Assembly (NCBI GenBank): GCA_034770075.1
Contig: CM068386.1
Location: 41,453,990 to 41,517,989 of the forward strand
Length of the DNA stretch: 64,000 nucleotides
Direction of reading: 5' to 3'
Source of the DNA: Aralia elata
Taxonomy: Eukaryota; Streptophyta; Magnoliopsida; Apiales; Araliaceae
The translations under genes were made by a program, and so were the position numbers. The notes beneath the pieces were generated by a model. It did no database searches. It was not told the origin of the DNA and saw only the letters and a program-made list of their open reading frames with translations. Positions 1 through 10,803 of this stretch are shown here, one piece after another; position 1 is the first letter of the stretch, and every line of letters begins with the position of its first letter.

Positions 1-2655
1 GGTCCAATAATTTTTCTTTGCCTTAAAGGGGCTCAATAATAGTTTGAATAAATTAATGAGTAACCCTAACATTTAATTGCAAGAAAATTTGGAAGAAGAT
101 TAATAAATAAGTTTATCATTATTGGATTAAACAATTCGAATAAACTAAATATTTTAAATAATTAATAAATTGGTTTAGTTAGTTAATTTAGAATATTAGA
201 AATGCCATGTGATTAATTTTAATTTGGGTCACTAATCTTTTATTTAGATTGGCCCATTTCTTTTCTTCTAAGTTGAACCCAAATTCCTTTTATTTCCTAT
301 TGGGCTGAGTTCCTATTTTTAATTCCCTGTTGGGCCAAACCAATTTGAGCTGAGCCCAAGGTCTCCTTATTTTCCAATTGGGCCACCGTTTTAATTAAAT
401 CAGCCGGCCCAACTATTGGGTTAAGCCCAAGTGAATTGCCAGCCGGGTTGGATCCGTTTTGGGCAAACGGTAGAAACCAATTTGGGAGCAGATGCTGGGT
501 TCAAATCAGCAAGAAGAGAGAAATTGATTTAGGAGAGGAATAACCAAGCAAGGGAAGGGGGGAAATCAAACCCTCAATCAGTCAATCGAGAGGAAGACGG
601 AGTAGGCTTCACATAGCCGAACCTAGCTGGACCTAAACCACCCATCAATCGAGCGTGCGAGAGACGGGAAAAAGAAAAAGAAGACTGTCAATCGCCGGCG
701 ACAGCTTGCGCCGACCGGCGGATTAATTAAGGGTTCGAGGGGGCGTTCGAGTAGGCATCGCTTGGACCAAAGGTCCCAGGTTTTCAGCGATTGGACCGGT
801 GGGGGTACGACGCTCGAGGGTTAAAGTCGTCGAGTTCACAGGTTGGCGATGGGATCGGTCGGCGGCCACTCTTCTCCTACCGTCGGTCATTGACCAGTCA
901 TTGAGGGTATTGCCCAAATAACTAGGGTAAAATCCTCTCTATAAATTGAGCCTCAAACCCCTAAACCAAAGTTGCCGATTCTCCTTTGCTTGGTGAGACC
1001 CAAATCAGAAAGAAATTTAGGGTTCAAAAATTTAACAGAGAGAAATCACAGAAGGAAGGCTGGTCACTGAATGTCCGATTTTGTGTCTTACTTTGGGAGG
1101 AGAAGAAGAACGGCAAATCGGTCAGCACAAAGGTATAGAGCGACTATATTAGTTTGTTCGAATTGGATTACACAGTGTATAATTGTGTTGTTGGTATGAA
1201 ATTGGAAACCTTATTATAATTTTGAGGTTTCAAAATCTGGTATCAGTTCGTGTAACTTTTGTTTGGATTTATTTTGGGAAATTTGTATTGTGTTGTTCTT
1301 CTTTATTGGGTTATTTCGTCTCTGAGTTGTTTAATTTTCCATTCTGTGTTGGTTGTAGTATATGGTATTGGATTGTACTGTGTTTCTTGCTGGGAATCTG
1401 TATTTTGAAGAACCAAAATGGTTCGGTAGCATGATTTTACCTCATGAACTGGTCAAAGTAGAGGATTAGAATGCTCAGTATATGTTCGACTTAATGCCTA
1501 AATCAGATTGTTGTTTTTATGCTAATTGCCTGACAGTAACAGAGTTTATAATATCCACCATTTACTTCTATTCTTGTGATGGGGCAGGGCTGGTCACAGA
1601 CTTTAGAATAGGTGTGCATACTGTTGAGCCGATGGAAATTGTTGAATGGGTTAGGATGGTTGCTACAAGACTTGAAGCAGGGGGGGTATACCTTCTATGA
1701 CAGTACTCTGTAGGAATATATATATGCGTGGGGTGGCTGGGAATCAAACCCAGCTTTGGGTAGGCATTGGTTGGGCCAATGGGTAGCAACAAGTTAAGGA
1801 TTATTTATTAATTGTCAATAATTAATAAGAAAAAAAAATATAATAATAATAATAATAATATGAAAATAAAAACAATAATAAGTGTTAAATTATTATTTAA
1901 TATCTAATAATAATAAGGGTTAATGAGATAATTATTTATTATCCACCATTAAATAATAAACAAAGATAATAAATATTTAATTATTATTTAATTTATTATT
2001 TAATTAATAATTAAGTATGAACAAGGTTAACAAATAATTATTTATTATCCATAAATAATAAATAAAGGTAATAAATATTTAATTATTATTTAATCCTAAA
2101 TAATAATTAGATATAAGTAAAGTTAATAATTATTTATTATTTATCTAGTAATAATAAATAAAGGTAATAAATATTTAATTATTATTTGATCCTAAATAAT
2201 AATTAGATATAAGTAAAGTTAATAATTATTTATTATTTATCTAGTAATAATAAATAAAGGTAATAAATATTTAATTATTATTTGATCCTAAATAATAATT
2301 AGATATAAGTAAAGTTAATAATTATTTATCTAGTAATAATAAATAAATGTAATAAATATTTAATTATTATTTAATCCTAAATAATAATTAGATATAAGTA
2401 AAGTTAATAATTATTTATTATTTATCTAGTAATAATAAATAAAGGTAATAAATATTTAATTATTATTTAATTCTAAATAATAATTAGATATAAGTAAAGT
2501 TAATAATTATTTATCTAGTAATAATAAATAAAGGTAATAAATAATAATTAGATATAAGTAAAGTTAATTATTTTTGGCCCTTAATAAATAATGATGATAA
2601 ACACTTAAGGATTATCTTATAACAATTAAGTGTATTAGGTATGTGATTAATGTAG
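1..2655 (+). mobile_element. Left part of a long Ty3/gypsy-type LTR, cut by the window edge and by a nested element
   Basis: No believable gene is seen here; the short ORFs lack domain character. With 12898..14345 it appears to form one long LTR (+ orientation, over 4 kb), split by the element at 2656..12897. The right end at 14345 closes with a GGGGGCGTCACA-type terminus shared with two other LTRs in the window, and the sequence between is AT-rich with purine-rich stretches. The left terminus lies outside the window, so family and age cannot be fixed. The identity as LTR is inferred from the right end and from continuity across the nested insertion. Confidence 0.5.
2040..2572. repeat. AT-rich tandem repeat, unit about 96 bp
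   Basis: About five and a half copies of a roughly 96-bp unit, each containing TAATAATTAGATATAAGTAA followed by runs of TTATTTAT and AATAAATA. Some units are shortened by about 10 bp. The array lies inside the older LTR and ends about 80 bp before the young element inserted at 2656. Confidence 0.8.
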
Positions 2656-4758
2656 TGTAGACACCCAAATTTTGCGTTTCCTTCTACTAACCGTGACAGG
2701 AGGGCGAAATCGTCAATTGAACCAGCTTGCGGGAGCAAAGGAGCGGGCACAAGGGCGAGCGCCCGGCCCCGCCGCAATGTTTTGGGCAACCCAAGTTTAC
2801 GTGACAATAAAGCCGTCTGAGGCAGGCATTTCCGAATGAGGTGGCACGTCTCCCGGAAGTTCCCGGACTGCGGAATACGAGCCTGTCAGCGAAAACCGAC
2901 GTTGCGGTACGAAAATCGAGGCGTGGCACGAAAATCGAGAAAGTCAAGCCCGCCAGCCGCGGATAGATCTGCGGCCAAGTGGGTGCGCCAGCACGGAAAC
3001 CAGGAAATCAGCACTAACCAGCTGAGTGCGATGGGAGGCGTGCCAGCTGGCCAGCCGCAGATCCATCTGCGGCCAGCCGCAGATAGATCTGCGGCTGGCT
3101 TTGGCCAGCCTATTTAAACTCAGCTTTGGACAGCATACAGGGAGTTGGAGAAATTTTGAGGAAGAAGAAGAATTCAGCAGCAGCCAAGCACGGAAATAGA
3201 GAGAAAATAGCTAGATTTTGCAATAAAAATAGGAAGAAAAGAGAGAAAAAAGAGAGAAATAGAAATTTTACTCCTTTAATTTTGATTGTATCAAATATAT
3301 TTCTTATCCTATTCAAGTACACAAATTTACCTTCATTTGAGATCATTTTGCAAGGTAAAACTTCCTTTTGTTGTAGCAATTTATATCATATTACTTGGTT
3401 AGATTAGATGTAGTTTTCATACATATTGTTGAACAATCTTGGATTAGGGATTATTAGTGAAGGTTCCGTTGGAATAAAATTCTTCCTGATAACCCGAGGA
3501 TATCCAATCGACGAAATTTCTAGTTTGTTTATGGTGATTCATTGAGTGTAATTTATTTAGATCATCATTTCCGGATGTTATGGTGTATTAGATAAATCCG
3601 GGTGGGTTAGTTACGTAGTATTCATTTTGTGGGCATGTATTAATCTCGTGTGAGCCTAGGAATGCGACCCCGTGGTCCAAATCCGATGATGGACGTTTTG
3701 GTGTATGTGATAGATTCAAGATGTTCGTTTTGTAACATGTAACCGTTGGGCCTTAAAACGACGCTAAGGTGAGAATCGGGTTTAAGGCCCCGTACTAATG
3801 GAATATGTGATTGTTGGCGTTTGGGGATATTTTGATGGCTTACATGCCCATGAATAGCCCCGACGCGTGTTTATGCTTGATTAGATCTTGTGACACAAAA
3901 ATGATTTCAAAGATTAAACAATGAAGACTTGCATAAAATCAATCAAATTAGGTTATTAGCTTCACGAGGATAAGAGATTGAAGTGCTAACGAATGTCGAT
4001 TCCTATTTAACGAGAAAGCTAAAGAAAATCGTTTTCCAAAATATCACACAAAATGATTTTACAAATAAGTAACGTTTTATTAAATCTTCGTGCATAGGGT
4101 GAAAGAGATTCTAGAAATTGCCCGATCGTTTCACGAAAGCCACGTATAGATCTCGATTCCTATTTTGACGAAGGTTTAAAATTCTTGTTTTGCCAAAACG
4201 ACACTTAATGAAAATCTCATAGTTTTGGACAATTAAAATCAAATCTTTCTTATAACGAACCAAGCTTTCTCGTATAAATTAAAAGACATTCCGAAACGTT
4301 CTCAAATTAAAACACGGCTTTCCCTAAAAATCCAAATGATTCTTTCATACAAACCCACCACGACATTCACATAGGCACACACACACACACACACACACGC
4401 ATTCATGAATTAAAGGATAGGAAAGCATCAAGATTGCGGTAACCGTGTTTCACGGAAGTCGAGGGGTGCCTAACACCTTCCCCTCACTTAAACAAGCCCC
4501 CGAACTCTATGAATCTCAACTCGCAGACCAATTAATTCGGAGTCACACAGGAGCCAGCGATTTATAAAAAAACGAAAACTCGGATGAGTTGGTACATCCA
4601 TTTCAAATATACCAACTGGCGACTCTGGTTAATTGGCTCATCATAAAAACGATCTTTCAAAACCCCGTCGACATCAATGCCGATCTTTTCCAAAGAAACA
4701 TTAAATCAAAAGGCTAAAAAATTGGAAAAGACTAGAAAGCGAAAACCCGGCGTCGACA
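2656..4758 (+). repeat. 5' LTR of the Tat/Ogre-type element
   Basis: 2,103 bp, TG...CA ended. Three GC-rich hairpins (2956..2975, 3054..3073, 3072..3099) sit just upstream of a TATA-like TATTTAAA at 3111..3118, a plausible core promoter. A CA microsatellite near 4375..4398 is longer than in the 3' LTR. Confidence 0.93.
2956..3118 (+). promoter_or_regulatory. Hairpin cluster and TATA-like box of the 5' LTR
   Basis: Inverted repeats with arms GCCGCAGAT / ATCTGCGGC and 2-base loops. The third has 13-base perfect arms. They lie 12 to 155 bases before TATTTAAA. Promoter function is inferred from position only. The same cluster recurs in the 3' LTR at 11104..11266. Confidence 0.55.
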
Positions 4759-4760
4759 GC

Positions 4761-4778
4761 TGGCGACTCTGCTGGGGA
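4761..4778 (+). other. Primer-binding site of the Tat/Ogre-type element
   Basis: TGGCGACTCTGCTGGGGA begins two bases after the 5' LTR. Primer sites of this form are, from memory, those of Ogre/Tat elements, attributed to a tRNA-Arg primer. The tRNA match was not checked. Confidence 0.75.
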
Positions 4779-5542
4779 AGACGAGGGCTTAAGCCGCGTT
4801 CGGATCTTGATGTTATCCTATCCTTTTAAATTCATAAAATGTGTGTGTATGCGATGTTTTGATTTTTTTGTTGTGTGAATATGTATTTCTTCGAATAAAT
4901 GAATGATTTGAATGGATTTGCCTTACTATTAAGTAATCATTTGCATACGGTGAGGACGATGAATGTGAATGTATGTTGAGATTGTACCTCCTCCTGAGGC
5001 GAACCCGTCGGTTGCTTATTACTGGACTCGATGGGGCTGCTCCCCGGAGATGGCTCAGGAAACGCACCACTCAAATCCGCTCCAATCGAAAGGGCTCAAA
5101 CGAGTAGATTGCGAAGATTTGGGAACCTTCATGCCGAAAAGCCCGTGAGAGTAACCCTAGGGTAGGTCAGCCTCTGATAAACCCAACGCAGGAAAAGTCT
5201 CTTCATGCCTTTTTTACGTTCAAGAATATAAATGTCATAATCCCATTGCAACGTTACTCATATATGCTTCCCCTATTGTCAAAAAAGAATACTGACCCCC
5301 ATGTTTTGCAGGAAACAGCTGGGAAGCATAATAAAGTCATGTTTAGCATTTGTTATTGCACTAAAGGACTACTGACTTTCTCTTTTGCAGGGAAAGATTA
5401 AAAAACAACACCAAAAAATTTACAGTTTTAGCATGCATCCATGTTTTCATTTCCCCGGGACTAAACTTCGAACCGTTGTCTCTGTAGGATTGCTCCTCAA
5501 ACCCGTTCGCAGTCTAAGAAAGCCCAAAATTCTACATCTGAA
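4779..5542 (+). other. Untranslated leader of the Tat/Ogre-type element
   Basis: About 760 bases between primer site and gag start. No ORF of interest; it would carry packaging signals if these exist. Nothing else is recognised. Confidence 0.5.
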
Positions 5543-6952
5543 ATGGCGGATATTCCTAACCATAGTGCCATATCTCGGGAGGAGTTTGATGATTTTAAAA
5601 GACAGATGATGGAAATGGCCACAATGTTAAAGGAACAGTTCTTAATCAGACAGGATCCGGTAAACCAGGGATCGCATAATATTCCACCACCAGGGGATGA
5701 TCAGAATCCTCCTAAAAATGGTACAAACTTGCTTAAAGAGGACCAACCCCGACTCAAGGACGAGCCAGTCATCCCAAAGGCCGTTCCCATACCTAGCAGG
5801 ACAGTGATTACTATCCCAGAAGAAGGGGACAATGACGACCTTCGGAGAAAAATGAAACGCATGGAGGAGACCATCCAATCCCTAAAGGGCATAGGCTCCC
5901 TGGGCAGGGTTAATTACTCGGATCTATGTGTTTTCCCCGGAGCCAGATATCCAGAAAAGTTCAAAGTTCCCGAGTTTGAAAAATACAATGGAAAGGGAGA
6001 CCCCTACACGCACTTGAAAATATACATTGGAGAACTCGGGTCTTATGCCGAGGACGAGGGGCTGAGGATGCAGCTATTCCAGAAAAGCTTAACAGGGGAG
6101 GCAAGGATCTGGTATGCCCGCCTTGACAATGCCCGAATCCACAACTGGGAGGAGTTGGCCCATACCTTCTTAACTCAATACAGCTTTCAGGCCCAGATGG
6201 CCCCTGATAGATATCAAATGACAAAAATCAAGAAGCAACCAAAAGAATCTTTCAGGGACTATGCACAACGATGGAGGGGTATGGCTGCACAGGTGAATCC
6301 CCCGATGAGCGAGGCGGAAATGGTAATGACCTTTGTGGACATTCAGGAGGCGCCCTATTATGAGCGGGTGATATCGGGGATTGGGAGACCTTTTGCCGAG
6401 ATGATAAAACACGGAGAAATGGTGGACATGGGGTTAAAATCTGGTAAGATCCCCGGGACCTCACAGCTCTGGAAGTGGTTGCGGAGCAAATCCAGTGTGG
6501 AAACTATGGCAGCACTTCCCGTAGAATTCAACAGAAAAAGGAGGAAGATGTTTCCCTCATCCTGCAGGGATCATCTAGAAAGGCGGAGAACAATCCTCCA
6601 GTGCAAATACAGAGAATTGTGCCACCCCGACAACATAATCTCAATTATCAAAGGTCGGGCGAACGAAGAAGATTTGAGACAGCAAGAGATCGGGTATTCA
6701 CCCCGCTTGGGGAGCCTCTTGAACAGATTTTGGCGGTATTGATAGCACATAGAAGGATAGGCGATTTTGGCACCCCCAATTGATCCGAAAGGAGGAGAAT
6801 TTGATCCGAGTAAGAAGTGTGCGTACCATTCGGGTTCTCCTGGTCATGATACTCAGGAATGCTGGGCTCTGAAGCACAAAATTCAGAATATGATCGATAG
6901 CGGGAAGATCGTGGTAGAGCAGCCAGAGGTTATGAAGGAGGACCATGAGTAG
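5543..6952 (+). pseudogene. gag: Degenerate gag of the Tat/Ogre-type element
   Basis: Encodes the structural Gag protein of a Ty3/gypsy element. The first frame (5543..6742, 399 codons) starts MADIPNHSAISREEFDDFK and carries the retrotransposon gag core near residues 130-290: FKVPEFEKYNGKGDP, SLTGEARIWY, then ESFRDYAQRWR, AAQV and the GLKSGKI end. Near 6440..6475 the sense moves to another frame (6475..6783, containing RVFTPLGEPLEQIL) and near 6765 it returns to the first frame, where CAYHSGSPGHDTQECWALKH (from 6767) supplies a zinc-knuckle-like C/H cluster. Two roughly compensating frameshifts thus separate the core from the nucleocapsid part, so a full-length Gag is not made without frameshifting. 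Call of Tat/Ogre lineage rests on remembered family motifs. Confidence 0.88.
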
Positions 6953-7026
6953 ATGCCAGTTGTTGTTCCTTATTTTAAAATTGTGCATGATTATGTTATT
7001 TTGTCATGTTATCTTAAAGATGATCA

Positions 7027-7332
7027 TTGCGAGAAAATGCCTTATATATGACAAATATTTTGTTTCATGCCAGGTGTACCAATTTGAGTGTCTCTTGCCT
7101 AACAAACGATTCTTCAAATTCGAAAGTTGACTACGATTTTGATATTGAGCTGGATTTCGATTTAATGGGCATTGAGCAGGATGAGACAGATAATGACGGC
7201 ACGCCTGACGAGATCAAAGGATGGGTCGAAGACAAACCCCAAACCCAACTCAAACCAAACCATCACCATAAAAAAATTGGAACCCCTGACAAACCCAGAG
7301 AGCTCAAAATAGGAACAGATCTGACCCCCTAG
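7027..7332 (+). pseudogene. Remnant of the pol linker before reverse transcriptase
   Basis: A 101-codon stretch rich in Asp/Glu ending PRELKIGTDLTP. In Tat-type elements an acidic linker ending with a similar KIGT motif precedes the reverse transcriptase. The frame stops at 7330..7332 and integrase sequence follows within 40 bases, so protease to RNase H are deleted. Homology is by eye and weak. Confidence 0.5.
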
Positions 7333-7371
7333 CCAGAAAACAGAGATGTTAGGCCAGTATGGAGATATCAT

Positions 7372-7884
7372 TTGCCGAATGGGCAACCTGAGGCCTTAGT
7401 CTCCGACAATGCCAAAAATTTGAGCAGTACCCTTATGAAGGAATTATATGACCAGTTCAAGATCAAACACCTCAATTTTGTCATTTGCCGTCCTAAGATG
7501 AATGGGGCAGTGGAGGCTGCGAATAAGAATATCAAGAAGATCATGGCGAGAATGTCTGCTAAACATCGGGGATGGCCGGATCTGCTACCTTTCACCCTGC
7601 TGGCGTACCGAAAATCGGTGTGTATTTCTACAGGGGCAACCCCTTACACTCTGGTATACGGAATAGAGGTAGTTCTGCCATTTGAGGTTGAGATGCTCAG
7701 ATAAACGAGGAGGGTTGAATGCAAGGTCGATACGACAAATTGGCCCTAATTGATGAGAAAAGGGTGGCTGCTATTTCACGCGGCCAGTAGTTGTATCAGC
7801 AAAGAATCTCTCGATCTTACGACAAAAGATAAGACCTCAGAAGTTCAAAGAGAATGACCTAGTGCTAAAGAAAGGCATGCCTTC

Positions 7885-7924
<40 letters not shown>

Positions 7925-8097
7925 AAAAAAACCAAACAGCGAAGCCAAAGGGAAGCTTGCCCCGAACTGAGAGGGGCCTTTCGTGATTAAGAAGGTGATA
8001 TCCGGAGGAGCCCTCATATTGCAAGAGAGGGATGGAGAGGTGTTTCCATAACCCCTCAATTCCGACTCGGTGAAGCGGTTCCATTAAAAAAAAAAAA
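7372..8097 (+). pseudogene. Integrase remnant (partial core and C-terminal region)
   Basis: The first part (7372..7704) encodes the second half of a retroviral-type integrase core: a VSDNAKN segment with the second catalytic Asp, then PKMNGAVEAANKNIKK with the Glu of the D,D(35)E triad, then STGATPYTLVYG. The first catalytic Asp and everything upstream are gone. The C-terminal part continues in other frames: KFKENDLVLKKGMPS near 7837, and after an A-run at about 7889..7923 an EGPFVIKKVISGGALILQ segment near 7965..8020. In the last segment two further stops appear (7962 region and 8049 region). A second A-run lies near 8085..8107. It is not functional. Confidence 0.88.
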
Positions 8098-9077
8098 AAA
8101 AAAAAAACCAATTCCCAACAACCAGAAAAGCCTTTGAAAGAACCCATCATCATCATCATTTTCTCGTCGTTCTTTGAAAGAACGAACTACGTAGGACCTG
8201 ATCTCCCGACTTGTGGGGGTACGTAGGCAGCCATCGTGGCACGGTCTCATTCCTTACAAAATAATACTTTCTTCTGTCAAAACCAATTCCCAACAACCAG
8301 AAAAGCCTTCCTATACCCTCAAAACCTTCCCGAAGTCAGCCACCTGATCAGCTTCATCTCAAGTGACATAACCCGGACCCAACCAAACACTTAGTCAAAA
8401 AAAAAATCTAAGACTCAGTCCGATGAAATCAACAGGGTGTGCGGTAGTATCTGTCAAATCTCCATCAAGACTTGAGAAGAAAAAGAGGGCAAGATATCAA
8501 AATCGTGGTTGACTGGATAAAATGAGGATCCGATGAAAGGCAACGATACGAAAAAAAAGGGGAAAATGACTGAATATAAATGCATGTCTATATATATAAG
8601 TCATTTCGTTACAAGATTTCCTTTTCGATAACAGATGAAACTGACATAATCTATGCAGGAGATAAAATGATCTACAGATCTGAAACTAACTTAAGCAGGA
8701 TGGATAAAGTGGTGGATAGGTCTGAAGCATCGGCGTCCCCTGCAATCTACTGCCCCATCATGTCGATACGATCCAATAAAGAAGTGGCTCGGCTAAAGTA
8801 ATCAAGGCCAGTCGGATCCGGCCATCCTCAGCGACCCGACTAGGGGCCAAAATCAGCTGAGATGGAATCATATCTGGGGGAATAAATACCTCTGGGGCGG
8901 TTGGTGTCAACAGTGAAAATCACTCAAGAGTCATCAAATACTCCAAACTGACTCAAACCAACCATGGCAAAGTCTCGGTGCAAACCATTGCACATAAGCA
9001 GATGTCCGAATGGGGCAAATCTCACTTCGCCCGACTATGAACTGAACAAAGCAGCGGAAAAGCCTGCCAAATGACCC
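8098..9077 (+). other. 3' untranslated region of the Tat/Ogre-type element, upstream part
   Basis: No credible coding. A 30-base block starting AACCAATTCCCAACAACC occurs at about 8106 and again at about 8280. The stretch between has imperfect repeats of TTTGAAAGAAC and a GTACGTAGGCAGCC block. Confidence 0.5.
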
Positions 9078-10137
9078 TGGGAAGGGCTGATATCCAAGCA
9101 AACCACGACAAGTTGGTAAGCAACCTGGGAAGGCATCCAAGCAAACCACGACAAGATGGTGAGCACCCTGGGAAGGGCTGATATCCAAGCAAACCACGAC
9201 AAGTTGGTAAGCAACCTGGGAAGGCATCCAAGCAAACCACGACAAGATGGTGAGCACCCTGGGAAGGGCTGATATCCAAGCAAACCACGACAAGTTGGTG
9301 AGCCACCTGGGAAGGCATCCAAGCAGACCACGACAAGATGGTGAGCACCCTGGGAAGGGCTGATATCCAAGCAAACCACGACAAGTTGGTGAGCAACCTG
9401 GGAAGGCATCCAAGCAAACCACGACAAGATGGTTAGCACCCTGGGAAGGGCTGATATCCAAGCAAACCACGACAAGTTGGTGAGCAACCTGGGAAGGCAT
9501 CCAAGCAAACCACGACAAGATGGTGAGCACCCTGGGAAGGGCTGATATCCAAGCAAACCACGAAAAGTTGGTTAGCCACCTGGGAAGGCATCCAAGCAAA
9601 CCACGACAAGATGGTGAGCACCCTGGGAAGGGCTGATATCCAAGCAAACCACGACAAGTTGGTGAGCAACTTGGGAAGGCATCCAAACAAACCACGACAA
9701 GATGGTGAGCACCCTGGGAAGGGCTGATATCCAAGCAAACCACGACAGAGTGGTGAGCACCCTGGGAAGACATCCAAACAAACCACGACAGAGTGGTGAG
9801 CCACCTGGGAAGGCATCCAAGCAAACCACGACAAGATGGTGAGCACCCTGGGAAGGGCTGATATCCAAGCAAACCACGACAAGTTGGTGAGCAACCTGGG
9901 AAGGCATCCAAACTAACAAACGCAAGATGGTGAGCACCCTGGGAAGGGCTGATATCCAAGCAAACCACGACAGAGTGGTGAGCACCCTGGGAAGGCATCC
10001 AAACAAACCACGACAGAGTGGTGAGCAACCTGAGAAGGCATCCAAGCAAACCACGACAAGATGGTGAGCACCCTGGGAAGGGCTGAGATCCAAACAAACC
10101 ACCACAAGGTGGTGAGCAACCTGGGAAGGCATCCAAG
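9078..10137. repeat. Minisatellite with alternating 43-bp and 48-bp units
   Basis: Units alternate between one with ACAAGTTGGTGAGCAACC (43 bp) and one with ACAAGATGGTGAGCACCC followed by GGGCTGATATCC (48 bp), giving a 91-bp higher-order period, about eleven times. From about 9745 the order becomes irregular, with variants carrying ACAGAGTGGTGAGC. The long reading frames on the minus strand here (up to 420 codons) are by-products of the repeat. Confidence 0.9.
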
Positions 10138-10316
10138 CGAACCACTACAAGTGATGACATCTGTAGAACAGTATCAAAAGACTGTACAGGGGTCATTTTT
10201 TCTCAATTTACATGTTGTGTCACACGCATGAATAGATGATAATTCTGTATGTGATCCATGAAATGAAAAAAAATCGAGCAGGTCAGGTGTCAAGGTCCTA
10301 GCCTATCAGAGTCAAA

Positions 10317-10560
10317 CGCGATGGGTGACCGGCGACGATACCCGGCCCCGACATGACGATCGACCGGCGATGATAACCGACGATCACGAGATGGATGACC
10401 GGCGACGATAACCGGCTCCGACAGATAACCAACCGGCGACGATAACCGGGGGTTACGAGATGGGGATGTCCGGCGACGATAACCGGCTCCGACAGATAAC
10501 CCACCGGCGACGATAACCGGGGGTTACACGATGGGTGACCGGCGACGATACCCGGCCCCG
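10317..10560. repeat. Second tandem repeat, GACCGGCGACGATAACCGG type
   Basis: About six imperfect copies of a GC-rich unit with CCGGCGACGATA and alternate tails (CCCGGCCCCGA, ACCGGCTCCGACAGATAACC, ACCGGGGGTTACGAGATGG). It is distinct from the minisatellite before it. Confidence 0.75.
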
Positions 10561-10790
10561 AACGAGACGATAGATTGAAGGAGTGAACCCAAAGACTAAC
10601 GAACACACGGTCAAGGGGTTGATACATTGACACTCTTACGAATGTCTTGCATGCATTGCATCTTATGTTGCATCATAAGCTATATGTGTGAAACATCATG
10701 TATGCACTGTCATTCTTACACACTGTCATTCATGCATCGAGTGTCTATTCTTTATCCTGTTCATTTCATTTATCATTTCATAAACATGAT

Positions 10791-10803
10791 AAAGAGGGGC
10801 AGC
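10791..10803 (+). other. Polypurine tract of the Tat/Ogre-type element
   Basis: AAAGAGGGGCAGC immediately before the 3' LTR start TGTAGAC; position and composition are those of a plus-strand primer. Confidence 0.85.

Noticed and set aside
2687..3407. Several ORFs in the LTR (repeated at 10835..11522)
   Set aside because: LTR sequence with hairpins and TATA-like box; no similarity to known proteins, and frames are chance.
8934..10196. 420-codon minus-strand reading frame and overlapping long frames
   Set aside because: They are produced by a 91-bp repeat with few stops; all three minus frames are open and the residues simply cycle (CLDAFPGCSP, SWFAWISALPR).
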